Shown: piece by piece, positions 1 through 5,544 of the stretch
Numbering within the stretch: position 1 is the stretch's first letter
Layout: every line of letters starts with the position of its first letter
Assembly: GCA_016763715.1 (NCBI GenBank)
Contig: JAESTG010000217.1
Location: forward strand, 1-5,730
Length of the DNA stretch: 5,730 nucleotides
Reading direction: 5' to 3'
Origin: Flavobacteriaceae bacterium
GTDB lineage: Bacteria; Bacteroidota; Bacteroidia; Flavobacteriales; Flavobacteriaceae
The notes under the pieces: model-generated
Told to the model about the DNA's origin: nothing
The model's database searches: none
Seen by the model: only the letters and a program-made list of their open reading frames with translations
Position numbers and translations under genes: made by a program

Positions 1-210
1 CATAGAACAGAACAAACATTTGGAAACATTACACACATATTTAGTACTTATCACTCTTTTCACAGTGAGGCGGACGAGTTACCATTTATGAGAGGAATTA
101 ATAGTATTCAGCTAATGAATGACGGGAAACGATGGTGGATTATGAATATTTACTGGACACAAGAAACTGAAGAAAATCCAATTCCGAAGGGATATTTACC
201 TAAAACATAA
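1..210 (+). CDS. C-terminal part of an NTF2/SnoaL-like protein (5' end outside window)
   Basis: The frame is open from base 1 to a TAA at 208-210 and gives the last 69 residues of a protein that begins left of the window. The fragment has the look of the last beta strands of a small NTF2/SnoaL-like alpha+beta barrel of the kind common in Bacteroidota: a strand with HIFSTYHSF, then RGINSIQL, then a turn DGKRWWI leading into NIYWTQE, and a closing PIPKGYLP. Members of this fold are stand-alone ligand-binding or enzymatic domains, and no specific substrate can be read here. No catalytic residue can be assigned from the fragment. It converges on the response regulator gene, with only 6 bp between the two stop codons, and is probably unrelated to it. 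The family call rests on remembered sequence resemblance, so the coding call is firmer than the product. Confidence 0.6.
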   Translation, partial: HRTEQTFGNITHIFSTYHSFHSEADELPFMRGINSIQLMNDGKRWWIMNIYWTQETEENPIPKGYLPKT

Positions 211-216
211 ATGGGC

Positions 217-894
217 TTAAATGAAACCTTTTTCCTTAGCGATGGTAATTAACTCTTTATCATCTGTTTTCTTAACATCAAAAGCCTCTTTAAGATGGCG
301 CTTTCGTTTCTCAATTCCTGCAATAGAAAGGGGTAATAAACTAGGAAGATCCTTCATTTTTGTTCCAATTGACAATTCGTAGAGCAACCTTCTGTCTATA
401 TTATCCAATAAAAAATCATTGGAAACCTCGTTGCGTAATAATCGAATAACCGATTTGCTGTAATAAGGAGGATCAAAAAGTACGCTTTTAATGGCTGCAA
501 CTATTTCATCTGCTGTAATATCATTCTTGATAAGGAACCCATCGGGATTCACACTCTTAAAAATGCTGTGAATCCTATAGTTATCATTAAAGGTCGTAGA
601 GATGATTATTTTTGAATCAGGCAATAATTTATTGACAATTATACCCAAATCCTCTCCAGATAAAACTTTGCTATCTTTTGACGGTGGTAGTCTAATATCC
701 AAAAATATAAGATCCAAGCCGCTATTCTGCGATGCGGTCTTTATCATTTCATAAGCATCGTCACAATTGTTTGCCGATTCAATAAAAAAATTAATCCCAT
801 TCTTTTCCTCGCTTACAAATTTCAATGCACTTTTGTAAGCCTCAGAAATTAAAGGATGATCTTCTATTAATAGTACTTTAAAGTTCTGTTTCAT
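217..894 (-). CDS. NarL/LuxR-type response regulator, partner of the TPR histidine kinase
   Basis: A 225-residue response regulator with an N-terminal receiver (about 5-140) and a C-terminal helix-turn-helix (about 160-225). The receiver keeps the full phosphorylation set: acidic pair E11/D12, phospho-acceptor D66 in LIFLDIRLP, switch residues T100/T101 after strand 4, and K123 in GFLIKND. The C-terminal part has the spacing of a GerE/LuxR-type domain, with a recognition-helix region SIAGIEKRKRHLKEAF and the typical end ITIAKEKGFI. The consensus residues of classical NarL are partly replaced, as I recall for the variant found beside TPR kinases in Bacteroidota. The ATG is 2 bp after the kinase stop, with no room for a promoter, so it is translated from the kinase message. 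It probably receives phosphate from the kinase's H492 and regulates transcription. Its targets cannot be inferred. Confidence 0.93.
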   Translation of the reverse strand: MKQNFKVLLIEDHPLISEAYKSALKFVSEEKNGINFFIESANNCDDAYEMIKTASQNSGLDLIFLDIRLPPSKDSKVLSGEDLGIIVNKLLPDSKIIISTTFNDNYRIHSIFKSVNPDGFLIKNDITADEIVAAIKSVLFDPPYYSKSVIRLLRNEVSNDFLLDNIDRRLLYELSIGTKMKDLPSLLPLSIAGIEKRKRHLKEAFDVKKTDDKELITIAKEKGFI

Positions 895-896
895 AT

Positions 897-2942
897 TTAT
901 TTGTTAATGGGTATGCGAATTGCTGTTTTTGTACCTTCATTAGGGCGAGATTCTATAGTAAACTCCCCATTCAATTTTTCAGCTCTAGATCTCATGTTTT
1001 TCAGGCCTATTCCTGTCTTCTTTTTTAATTTATTGAACCCTACCCCATCGTCAATTATGGTTAAGATAAGGTATCCATCTTGAATTGAAAAATCAATTAG
1101 CACTTCATTTGCTTGTGCAAATTTTATAGTATTCTGAAGTGATTCTTGAATAATTCGATACAAATTCGCTTTCACAATTTCATCTACATCTTCCCAGAAA
1201 ATAGCACCATCTTTCATCAAACTATATTCGAAGCCTCCTATTTCACTACAGTCTATAATTAATTTGGTTACCAAATTAAAAAAGCTAACACTCGATGAGT
1301 GAGAATCATGATTTTTCAACTCATGGGAAATGTCTCGAATCTCTTTTTCTATAATCTGTAGTTCCTTTATTAACAAATTATATTTTTCAGTCGCTTCTGA
1401 ATCAAGCTTTGGATTTAAAAACCCTAACCCCATCCGTGTTCCAAATAATTTACCTAAAACCCCATCATGTAACTCTTCTGAAATCCGATTTCGCTCCTGT
1501 ACTTTGCCCTCTTCTAACTTCGCCTGCTGTTCGAGAGACAATAAATAAATTTGTTCATTCGCCTTTTGTTGCTCACTCTCAAATTGAAGTTCTTTACTTT
1601 TTGAATATTGCCGATTCACAAAGTATAGCAACGATAAAATTAAGAGGAGACAGAGACTCACAACTAAAATCAATACTTTTTGTTGAAATAAACGTTCAGC
1701 TTCTTCAATATATTCATCAGTTTCTAGGTCGATACGAGTAAATTTATTTCTTATTTTCCGTTCAATATTTTGCAAGCTGTCATTAACCTCAATAAACTCA
1801 TTTAAATACGCATTGGCATTTTTGTCATCAGCTTTAGATAAAAACTTCAGCGAAGCTAGATAGTCCCTATTATTTTTTCGCTCTTTGGCTATGTACTTGG
1901 CTTCTTCAGCAAATAAAATTGCATTGGCAGTATCATTTTTCTTTTTATAGAATTCAGCCAAATGGAGCTTGGTCAATGTAATACCAGCATGATTATTCAA
2001 ACTATCTCTTATTCGCAAAGACTCATTAAATTCGCTCATTAAATGAACTGTATCATTATTGAGTAATTTGCTATGTGCTCTGTTATCTATTAGTCTAGCA
2101 TACAATTCAATATTTTTATGCTTTAGGCTATCTTTTTCCAGTGCTTCATTAAAATACATAATAGCCCGTTCATAGTTTTCTTGCTTATGGTAAATTAATC
2201 CAATGTTGTTAAGGCTTCCTTCGTAATATGTTTTCTTATCAGATAAATATGTCAGATAACTAAGTGCTTCCTTATTGTAGGCCAATGCACGATCATATTC
2301 CTCCAATTCCTTGAACAATATGGCTAAATGATTATAAGAAGTATAGAGTGATTTGTACTTGTTAAGTTGCTTATACTTTGCAATAGCTTGAGATGTTAAT
2401 ACTTCACTACCTGTATAATCCTTAAGCCGGCCTTTAATAAATGCCATGTTATATAGCATTTTCCCACTATAGTAATCATTCTTTATTGCTTGATAATAAC
2501 CCAATGCGCTTCGGTAATGCGAGTATGCACTATCATAAACTTCTTTTTCAGCATAAAAGGTTCCATAATTCCAATGAGCGTCTGCAATACCTAAAGTATC
2601 TCGAATCTTAACCGAGACTTGAAATGCTTCTTTATTTGCTTTTTTAAATAAATCTGAATCATCCAGTTTATACGCTTGAAAAGCAACTATCTCAAGGTTT
2701 TTTATTTTAATTGAATCCTCTTTCTTTTCAACATTTATCAAATAAGCTCGAAGGAGTGCATCTTGTCGTTCACCCAATTTCAACTCTTCATTATTCGAAA
2801 TATCAATCCATGAAGAAAAGTCATCTGATGCTTCTTCAACTTTTATGTTTTCATTCTTTTCATTCGAATTACAACCAACAAGAAGTAGACTACTTAATAA
2901 AAAGTATTGTATCCATCGTAGAGTTTTATTTTGTCTATTCAA
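897..2942 (-). CDS. TPR-containing sensor histidine kinase with lipoprotein signal (HisKA_3 type)
   Basis: A 681-residue hybrid of a periplasmic sensor and a cytoplasmic kinase. Residues 1-24 form a signal peptide with basic residues R3, K6 and R9, a hydrophobic stretch and a lipobox LVGC (C24). About 60-400 is helical with six or seven TPR-like repeats, clearest at 121-154, 162-194, 201-233, 242-275 and 321-354. A single membrane helix lies at about 423-441, followed by a coiled coil (about 445-485). The kinase core is of the HisKA_3 (NarX/DesK-like) class: RISEELHDG with phospho-acceptor H492, N-box around N604 in IIQESLQNTI, G1 box DDGVGF (631-636) and G2 box GIGLKNM (644-650). The start is TTG: a TAA in the same frame sits at 2952-2954, and the next Met would remove the signal peptide and the first repeats. 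No clear ribosome site is visible. It is followed 2 bp later by its response regulator and preceded by a strong hairpin. Confidence 0.93.
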   Translation of the reverse strand: MNRQNKTLRWIQYFLLSSLLLVGCNSNEKNENIKVEEASDDFSSWIDISNNEELKLGERQDALLRAYLINVEKKEDSIKIKNLEIVAFQAYKLDDSDLFKKANKEAFQVSVKIRDTLGIADAHWNYGTFYAEKEVYDSAYSHYRSALGYYQAIKNDYYSGKMLYNMAFIKGRLKDYTGSEVLTSQAIAKYKQLNKYKSLYTSYNHLAILFKELEEYDRALAYNKEALSYLTYLSDKKTYYEGSLNNIGLIYHKQENYERAIMYFNEALEKDSLKHKNIELYARLIDNRAHSKLLNNDTVHLMSEFNESLRIRDSLNNHAGITLTKLHLAEFYKKKNDTANAILFAEEAKYIAKERKNNRDYLASLKFLSKADDKNANAYLNEFIEVNDSLQNIERKIRNKFTRIDLETDEYIEEAERLFQQKVLILVVSLCLLLILSLLYFVNRQYSKSKELQFESEQQKANEQIYLLSLEQQAKLEEGKVQERNRISEELHDGVLGKLFGTRMGLGFLNPKLDSEATEKYNLLIKELQIIEKEIRDISHELKNHDSHSSSVSFFNLVTKLIIDCSEIGGFEYSLMKDGAIFWEDVDEIVKANLYRIIQESLQNTIKFAQANEVLIDFSIQDGYLILTIIDDGVGFNKLKKKTGIGLKNMRSRAEKLNGEFTIESRPNEGTKTAIRIPINK

Positions 2943-2956
2943 AAGAAGGGTTTATT

Positions 2957-3010
2957 ACAAAGCTAAAAAAAAGTCTGTGAACGAATCAAAGACCTTTTTT
3001 TTAGCTTTGT
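2957..3010 (-). terminator. Strong hairpin terminator between small lipoprotein and kinase genes
   Basis: Arms at 2957-2980 and 2986-3010 pair almost perfectly. There are 8 bp of ACAAAGCT/AGCTTTGT, 8 bp of A/T, 4 bp of GTCT/AGAC with one bulged C (2994), one mismatch, then TGA/TCA around the loop ACGAA. On the minus strand the inner GC-containing stem is followed by eight U, the form of an intrinsic terminator, starting about 12 nt after the lipoprotein stop. The sequence is symmetric enough to stop transcription from either side. Its distal arm ends 14 nt before the kinase TTG, so it also lies in the kinase leader if transcription reads through. Confidence 0.8.
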
Positions 3011-3022
3011 GTAGTTTAACTA

Positions 3023-3190
3023 TTATCCATCTCCTCGATCATTATCTACTCCCGCATTGTCTCCATCTCCCGTTGCAAAAACATCGACGTTAGTGCTATC
3101 GGAATTTTCCGTGAGTATTTCTTGAGGTGTGCACGAGGCCAAAAATGATGTGATAATCAAAAATAAAAAAAATCGTTGTAAAGTTTTCAT
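3023..3190 (-). CDS. Small Asp/Gly-rich lipoprotein, 55 aa
   Basis: A short gene reading ATG at 3188-3190 to TAA at 3023-3025. The product has a textbook lipoprotein signal: K2 and R6, a hydrophobic run FFLFLIITSF, and the lipobox LASC with C20 as the lipidated residue. The mature part is only 36 residues. It starts TPQEILTEN and ends in an acidic glycine-rich tail, TGDGDNAGVDNDRGDG, with two GDG triplets encoded by identical GGAGATGGA 9-mers. It is probably exported and anchored in a membrane, facing the periplasm or the surface. No enzyme motif is present, and I do not recognise a named family. It is flanked upstream by 220 bp with promoter-like and palindromic sequences and downstream by a strong terminator, which suggests an abundant separate transcript. 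The position directly ahead of a periplasmic TPR sensor kinase makes a ligand or accessory role plausible, but this is inference. The Asp-rich tail could also bind calcium. Confidence 0.8.
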   Translation of the reverse strand: MKTLQRFFLFLIITSFLASCTPQEILTENSDSTNVDVFATGDGDNAGVDNDRGDG

Positions 3191-3223
3191 GGTTATAGAT
3201 TTTAAAGTTATACAATAGTTTCA

Positions 3224-3236
3224 GTCGAAAATCGAC
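3224..3236. repeat. Short perfect palindrome GTCGA-AAA-TCGAC
   Basis: A 5-bp perfect inverted repeat with a 3-nt centre lies 34 nt upstream of the small lipoprotein's ATG. It stands out because it is GC-richer than the surrounding leader. It could be an operator or a small leader hairpin, and it is short enough to be chance. Confidence 0.4.
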
Positions 3237-3338
3237 ATAGAGACAATTAAATCCCTACTTAGTCTAATTGCCTGTATGTCAGTAATACTAAATATTTTTT
3301 CGAACCTATAGCTAAGTTATGCTGAGATTATGAAAAGT

Positions 3339-3346
3339 CAAAAGTA
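3339..3346 (-). promoter_or_regulatory. Candidate -7 promoter box for the small lipoprotein gene
   Basis: Read on the minus strand this is TACTTTTG, an exact match to the Bacteroidota -7 consensus TAnnTTTG. A matching -33 TTG at the usual distance is not present: the nearest TTG is 25 nt upstream, and a TTC lies 17 nt upstream. Transcription from here would give a leader of roughly 140 nt before the lipoprotein ATG. A second weaker box, TAACTTTA, lies close to the ATG (about 3204-3211). Confidence 0.35.
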
Positions 3347-3356
3347 TTTAGTTTAA

Positions 3357-3394
3357 GTATAGTGAACGACCCAAGTCTGTGAGTGAAACTATAC
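3357..3394. repeat. 7-bp inverted repeat GTATAGT/ACTATAC upstream of the small lipoprotein
   Basis: Perfect arms at 3357-3363 and 3388-3394 are separated by 24 nt, which contains a further small GAC/GTC stem. It lies just after the LytTR stop codon and just upstream of the candidate lipoprotein -7 box. No U-run follows on the minus strand, so it is a poor terminator and more likely an operator, if it is functional. Confidence 0.45.
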
Positions 3395-3410
3395 AATCTG
3401 AAAGGGAAAT

Positions 3411-4136
3411 CTAATTTGACAACAATAAGGAAGATTGATACAATATATCATTCATCTCTTTCACATTTTCAATAAAAGTCTTGGTAAACGGAATGTGAAA
3501 ATTATTTTTACTAATTGTACAAATAGATTTTCCATATTGAATACGAGATACATAATTGCTATTGATAATATAACTTTTATGAATTCGCAAAAAGTTTTGA
3601 GGCAATACGTCTTCAAATGTGCGTAATGTTTTAAATGCACCAATTACACTACCATCTTGCATATAGAAATCGGTTGTATTATTATCAGCTTTTAGAAAAA
3701 GTATTTCACTTGTATTTAGGTATTGATAATCCTTATACGATTTTAGGCAAATCGTTCTATTTATTTCCTGTCTATTCTTTTTTTGAAACTTTAGAACACT
3801 TTTCCGTACTTCCAATTCAGAAATGGGTTTTAGCAAATAATCAACAAAGCCCATCTTAATCACATCATATGCACTCGTCTTGTGCAAAGAAAGTGCTACA
3901 AAAGCAGGTGGATTAGGGCTATACAAATTAATTTCTTTTACAAAATCAAAAGGGTTCTCCAAAACATTATCCACATTAAGAAAAACTATATCTGGGTTTT
4001 CCTTGAGGATAGTATTCATAGCGCTTTGTTCATCTTTAGAGGAACCAACATATCTAAATTCCGAAAAATCCAACATCGTTTGGTGGATTACATCTATTGT
4101 TTCTATACCCTTTTCTATAATAAGATAATTTTTCAA
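3411..4136 (-). CDS. LytTR-type DNA-binding regulator with degenerate (pseudo) receiver
   Basis: A 241-residue protein with a receiver-like N-terminal half (about 1-118) and a LytTR DNA-binding domain (about 128-235). The LytTR part is clear: LFLKADNNTTDFYM, then FLRIHKSYIINSNYVSRI, and the closing strand HIPFTKTF. The receiver fold is recognisable and ends in the normal VDYLLKPI with K103, but the chemistry is missing. The acidic pair is replaced by E8/K9, and the phospho-acceptor position in the strand-3 motif reads VFLNVD, giving N54 where Asp is expected. It should therefore act without phosphorylation, through dimerisation, a ligand or simple abundance. No kinase gene of the LytS type is adjacent. 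The start is TTG: a TAG in frame lies at 4149-4151, and the next Met (residue 21) would delete the first receiver strand. A T-run just before the start leaves open a one-base indel, because one extra T would give an ATG start. It is transcribed divergently from the M28 peptidase. Confidence 0.9.
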   Translation of the reverse strand: MKNYLIIEKGIETIDVIHQTMLDFSEFRYVGSSKDEQSAMNTILKENPDIVFLNVDNVLENPFDFVKEINLYSPNPPAFVALSLHKTSAYDVIKMGFVDYLLKPISELEVRKSVLKFQKKNRQEINRTICLKSYKDYQYLNTSEILFLKADNNTTDFYMQDGSVIGAFKTLRTFEDVLPQNFLRIHKSYIINSNYVSRIQYGKSICTISKNNFHIPFTKTFIENVKEMNDILYQSSLLLSN

Positions 4137-4141
4137 AACAT
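4133..4141 (-). promoter_or_regulatory. Two-codon ATG-TTT-TGA mini-ORF overlapping the LytTR TTG start
   Basis: On the minus strand an ATG at 4139-4141 is followed by TTT and TGA. The TGA shares two bases with the LytTR TTG start (TTGA). This stop/start overlap is the arrangement seen in translational coupling, so ribosomes ending on the mini-ORF could restart at TTG. Alternatively the ATG is the true start, and a missing T in the run of four Ts puts it out of frame. Confidence 0.35.
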
Positions 4142-4150
4142 TTGTTTTCT

Positions 4151-4184
4151 AATGGAATAATGAAGTTAAATCATATATTCCATT
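4151..4184. repeat. 9-bp perfect inverted repeat AATGGAATA/TATTCCATT
   Basis: Arms at 4151-4159 and 4176-4184 are perfect complements separated by 16 nt, immediately upstream of the LytTR start. A third copy of the core AATGG lies at 4198-4202. A two-fold symmetric site here could be an operator for autoregulation or a 5' leader hairpin. The nearby CGGT-TTTC-ACCG (4215-4226) is a further small stem in the same region. Confidence 0.5.
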
Positions 4185-4340
4185 GAACAGTATGGATAAT
4201 GGTTACTATATCTACGGTTTTCACCGAGAGTTTATAATTTTCTATTTTTCAATCATAGACTCAGAAACAAACTGGGTGAAAAGAAATGACACTCGATATC
4301 TTTTTTTTTATGCATAACATTTTCAATTTTCACATTTTTT

Positions 4341-4373
4341 TTGGATTACCATATACAACTATATGTATCTTTA
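4341..4373 (+). promoter_or_regulatory. Candidate promoter of the M28 peptidase gene
   Basis: A TTG at 4341-4343 (-33 type) is followed after 22 nt by TATCTTTA at 4366-4373, which differs from the Bacteroidota -7 consensus TAnnTTTG at the last base only. The spacing is near the upper end of that described for this group. The implied start would leave a leader of roughly 13 nt before the ATG at 4393. Confidence 0.45.
4350..4365. repeat. Palindrome CATATA-CAAC-TATATG inside the peptidase promoter spacer
   Basis: A perfect 6-bp inverted repeat with a 4-nt centre lies exactly between the candidate -33 and -7 elements. A repressor bound here would block the promoter. The composition is AT-rich, so chance is a real alternative. 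Confidence 0.4.
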
Positions 4374-4392
4374 AGCCCATAAAAAAACTCAA

Positions 4393-5406
4393 ATGAAATA
4401 CCTCTTATTGACTATTGTTGCAATACTTACCTTTTCTTGTAACTCCGCACAGAATGTTACCAAACAAAAGATGTCCCGTGTGGACTATATGAACACGATA
4501 ACCGCTAAAGATTTGAGCACCCATCTATATAAGTTTGCTGGCGATAAAATGGAAGGAAGGATGACTGGGGAGCCAGGTCAAAAAATGGCTGTGGAATACC
4601 TCAAAAACTTTTACATTTCTCAAGGAATTGGAGCACCTAAAGAAGATGGTGAATATTTCCAAAATATCCCTGCTAGTTATTTTAACAGAATGAAGGAGCC
4701 AAAATCATCAGAAAATGTAGTGGCTTTTATCAAGGGAAGTGAAAAACCAGATGAAATTATAGTGCTTTCTGCTCACTTTGACCATGTGGGTATACAAGAC
4801 GGTGAAATTTTTAATGGTGCAGATGAAGATGGAAGCGGAACAGTTACCCTATTAGAAATTGCAGAAGCTTTTCAAAAAGCCGTGAAAAATGGACAAGGAC
4901 CTAAGCGTTCTATTCTTTTCTTACATGTTACTGGAGAGGAAATTGGCCTTTATGGATCAAGATACTATACTGAAAACCCCATATTTCCATTGGCCAATAC
5001 GGTGTGTAACCTGAATACAGATATGATAGGTCGTATTGATCCAGACAAGGCAGACAACCCAAACTATATTTACCTTATTGGTAGTGATAAATTAAGCCAA
5101 GAATTGCACGATCTTTCTGAAGATGTTGCTAAGAAATATAGTGACCTTGAGTTGGATTACAAATTCAATGATGAAAATGATCCCAACCGTTTTTACTATC
5201 GAAGTGATCATTACAACTTCGCGAAAAACAATATTCCAATTATTTTCTACTTCAATGGAGTTCATGAAGATTATCACAAAGCAACTGATACTCCAGATAA
5301 AATAGAATATGAACTTATGGAGAAAAGAGCACATCTTATATTCCAAACAGCTTGGGAAATAGCTAATAGAGAAGTGCGGATTACTGCAGACAAGCTTAGT
5401 AAATAA
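4393..5406 (+). CDS. M28-family zinc peptidase, lipoprotein (aminopeptidase-like)
   Basis: A 337-residue exported metallopeptidase. The N-terminus is a short lipoprotein signal (K2, hydrophobic core, lipobox TFSC with C16), so it should be membrane-anchored outside the cytoplasm. The M28 di-zinc site is complete: H128 and D130 in SAHFDHVG, bridging D144 in NGADEDGSG, general base E182 and ligand E183 in TGEEIGLYG, D210 in NTDMIG, and H295 in HEDYHKATDTPD. The segment GDKMEGRMTGEPG (about 51-63) is the usual lead-in of the family in Bacteroidota. The expected activity is removal of N-terminal residues from peptides, giving amino acids for uptake; exact specificity cannot be read. The start is supported by the signal peptide and by a promoter-like sequence ending about 20 nt upstream. 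It is divergent from the LytTR regulator and shares its 256-bp intergenic region, so regulation by that protein is possible but unproven. Confidence 0.93.
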   Translation: MKYLLLTIVAILTFSCNSAQNVTKQKMSRVDYMNTITAKDLSTHLYKFAGDKMEGRMTGEPGQKMAVEYLKNFYISQGIGAPKEDGEYFQNIPASYFNRMKEPKSSENVVAFIKGSEKPDEIIVLSAHFDHVGIQDGEIFNGADEDGSGTVTLLEIAEAFQKAVKNGQGPKRSILFLHVTGEEIGLYGSRYYTENPIFPLANTVCNLNTDMIGRIDPDKADNPNYIYLIGSDKLSQELHDLSEDVAKKYSDLELDYKFNDENDPNRFYYRSDHYNFAKNNIPIIFYFNGVHEDYHKATDTPDKIEYELMEKRAHLIFQTAWEIANREVRITADKLSK

Positions 5407-5418
5407 TGGTTTTGTATA

Positions 5419-5438
5419 TGAAAAGCTGTAGTTTTTCA
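5419..5438 (+). terminator. Weak hairpin after the peptidase gene, possible terminator
   Basis: TGAAAA at 5419-5424 pairs with TTTTCA at 5433-5438, starting 13 nt after the stop codon, and a T-run (ACTATTTTTT) follows a few bases later. The stem is AT-rich and weak, so termination here is only possible. No stronger candidate appears before the next gene. Confidence 0.25.
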
Positions 5439-5544
5439 ACACTATTTTTTCAGTTAAACTAAAACCTTCACTTTATTAGTTATTTTCGGTTTATCACTTA
5501 ACCACTATTTTTATATACGTTGTTACCTGCAAGCGAAAAAAACG

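Noticed and set aside
3023..3190. Calcium-binding EF-hand or dockerin-like loop in the GDGDN tail
   Set aside because: The tail is Asp-rich, but the 12-residue loop spacing and flanking helices are absent, so no specific calcium site can be claimed.
3461..3643. 60-codon minus-strand ORF inside the LytTR gene
   Set aside because: It lies in another frame of a well-supported LytTR domain and has no independent start signal or motif.
211..4380. 11-bp word ATGGGCTTAAA at 211-221 found inverted at 4370-4380
   Set aside because: A few exact 11-mers are expected by chance in an AT-rich window of this size, and the two sites share no context.
4137..4392. Canonical LytTR direct-repeat binding sites (GTT-centred 9-mers at 12-bp spacing)
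   Set aside because: I scanned the GTT/AAC words on both strands and found no pair that fits both the 9-mer pattern and the spacing.
4310..4396. 28-codon + strand ORF ending in an ATGA overlap with the peptidase start
   Set aside because: It runs through the candidate promoter and AT-rich tract, has no ribosome site, and gives a Phe/Ile-rich peptide with no family look. The overlap is likely chance.
5092..5442. 116-codon minus-strand ORF opposite the end of the peptidase gene
   Set aside because: It is antisense to a gene with an intact M28 active site, and its product is a Phe/Ile/Ser-rich shadow translation with no domain.
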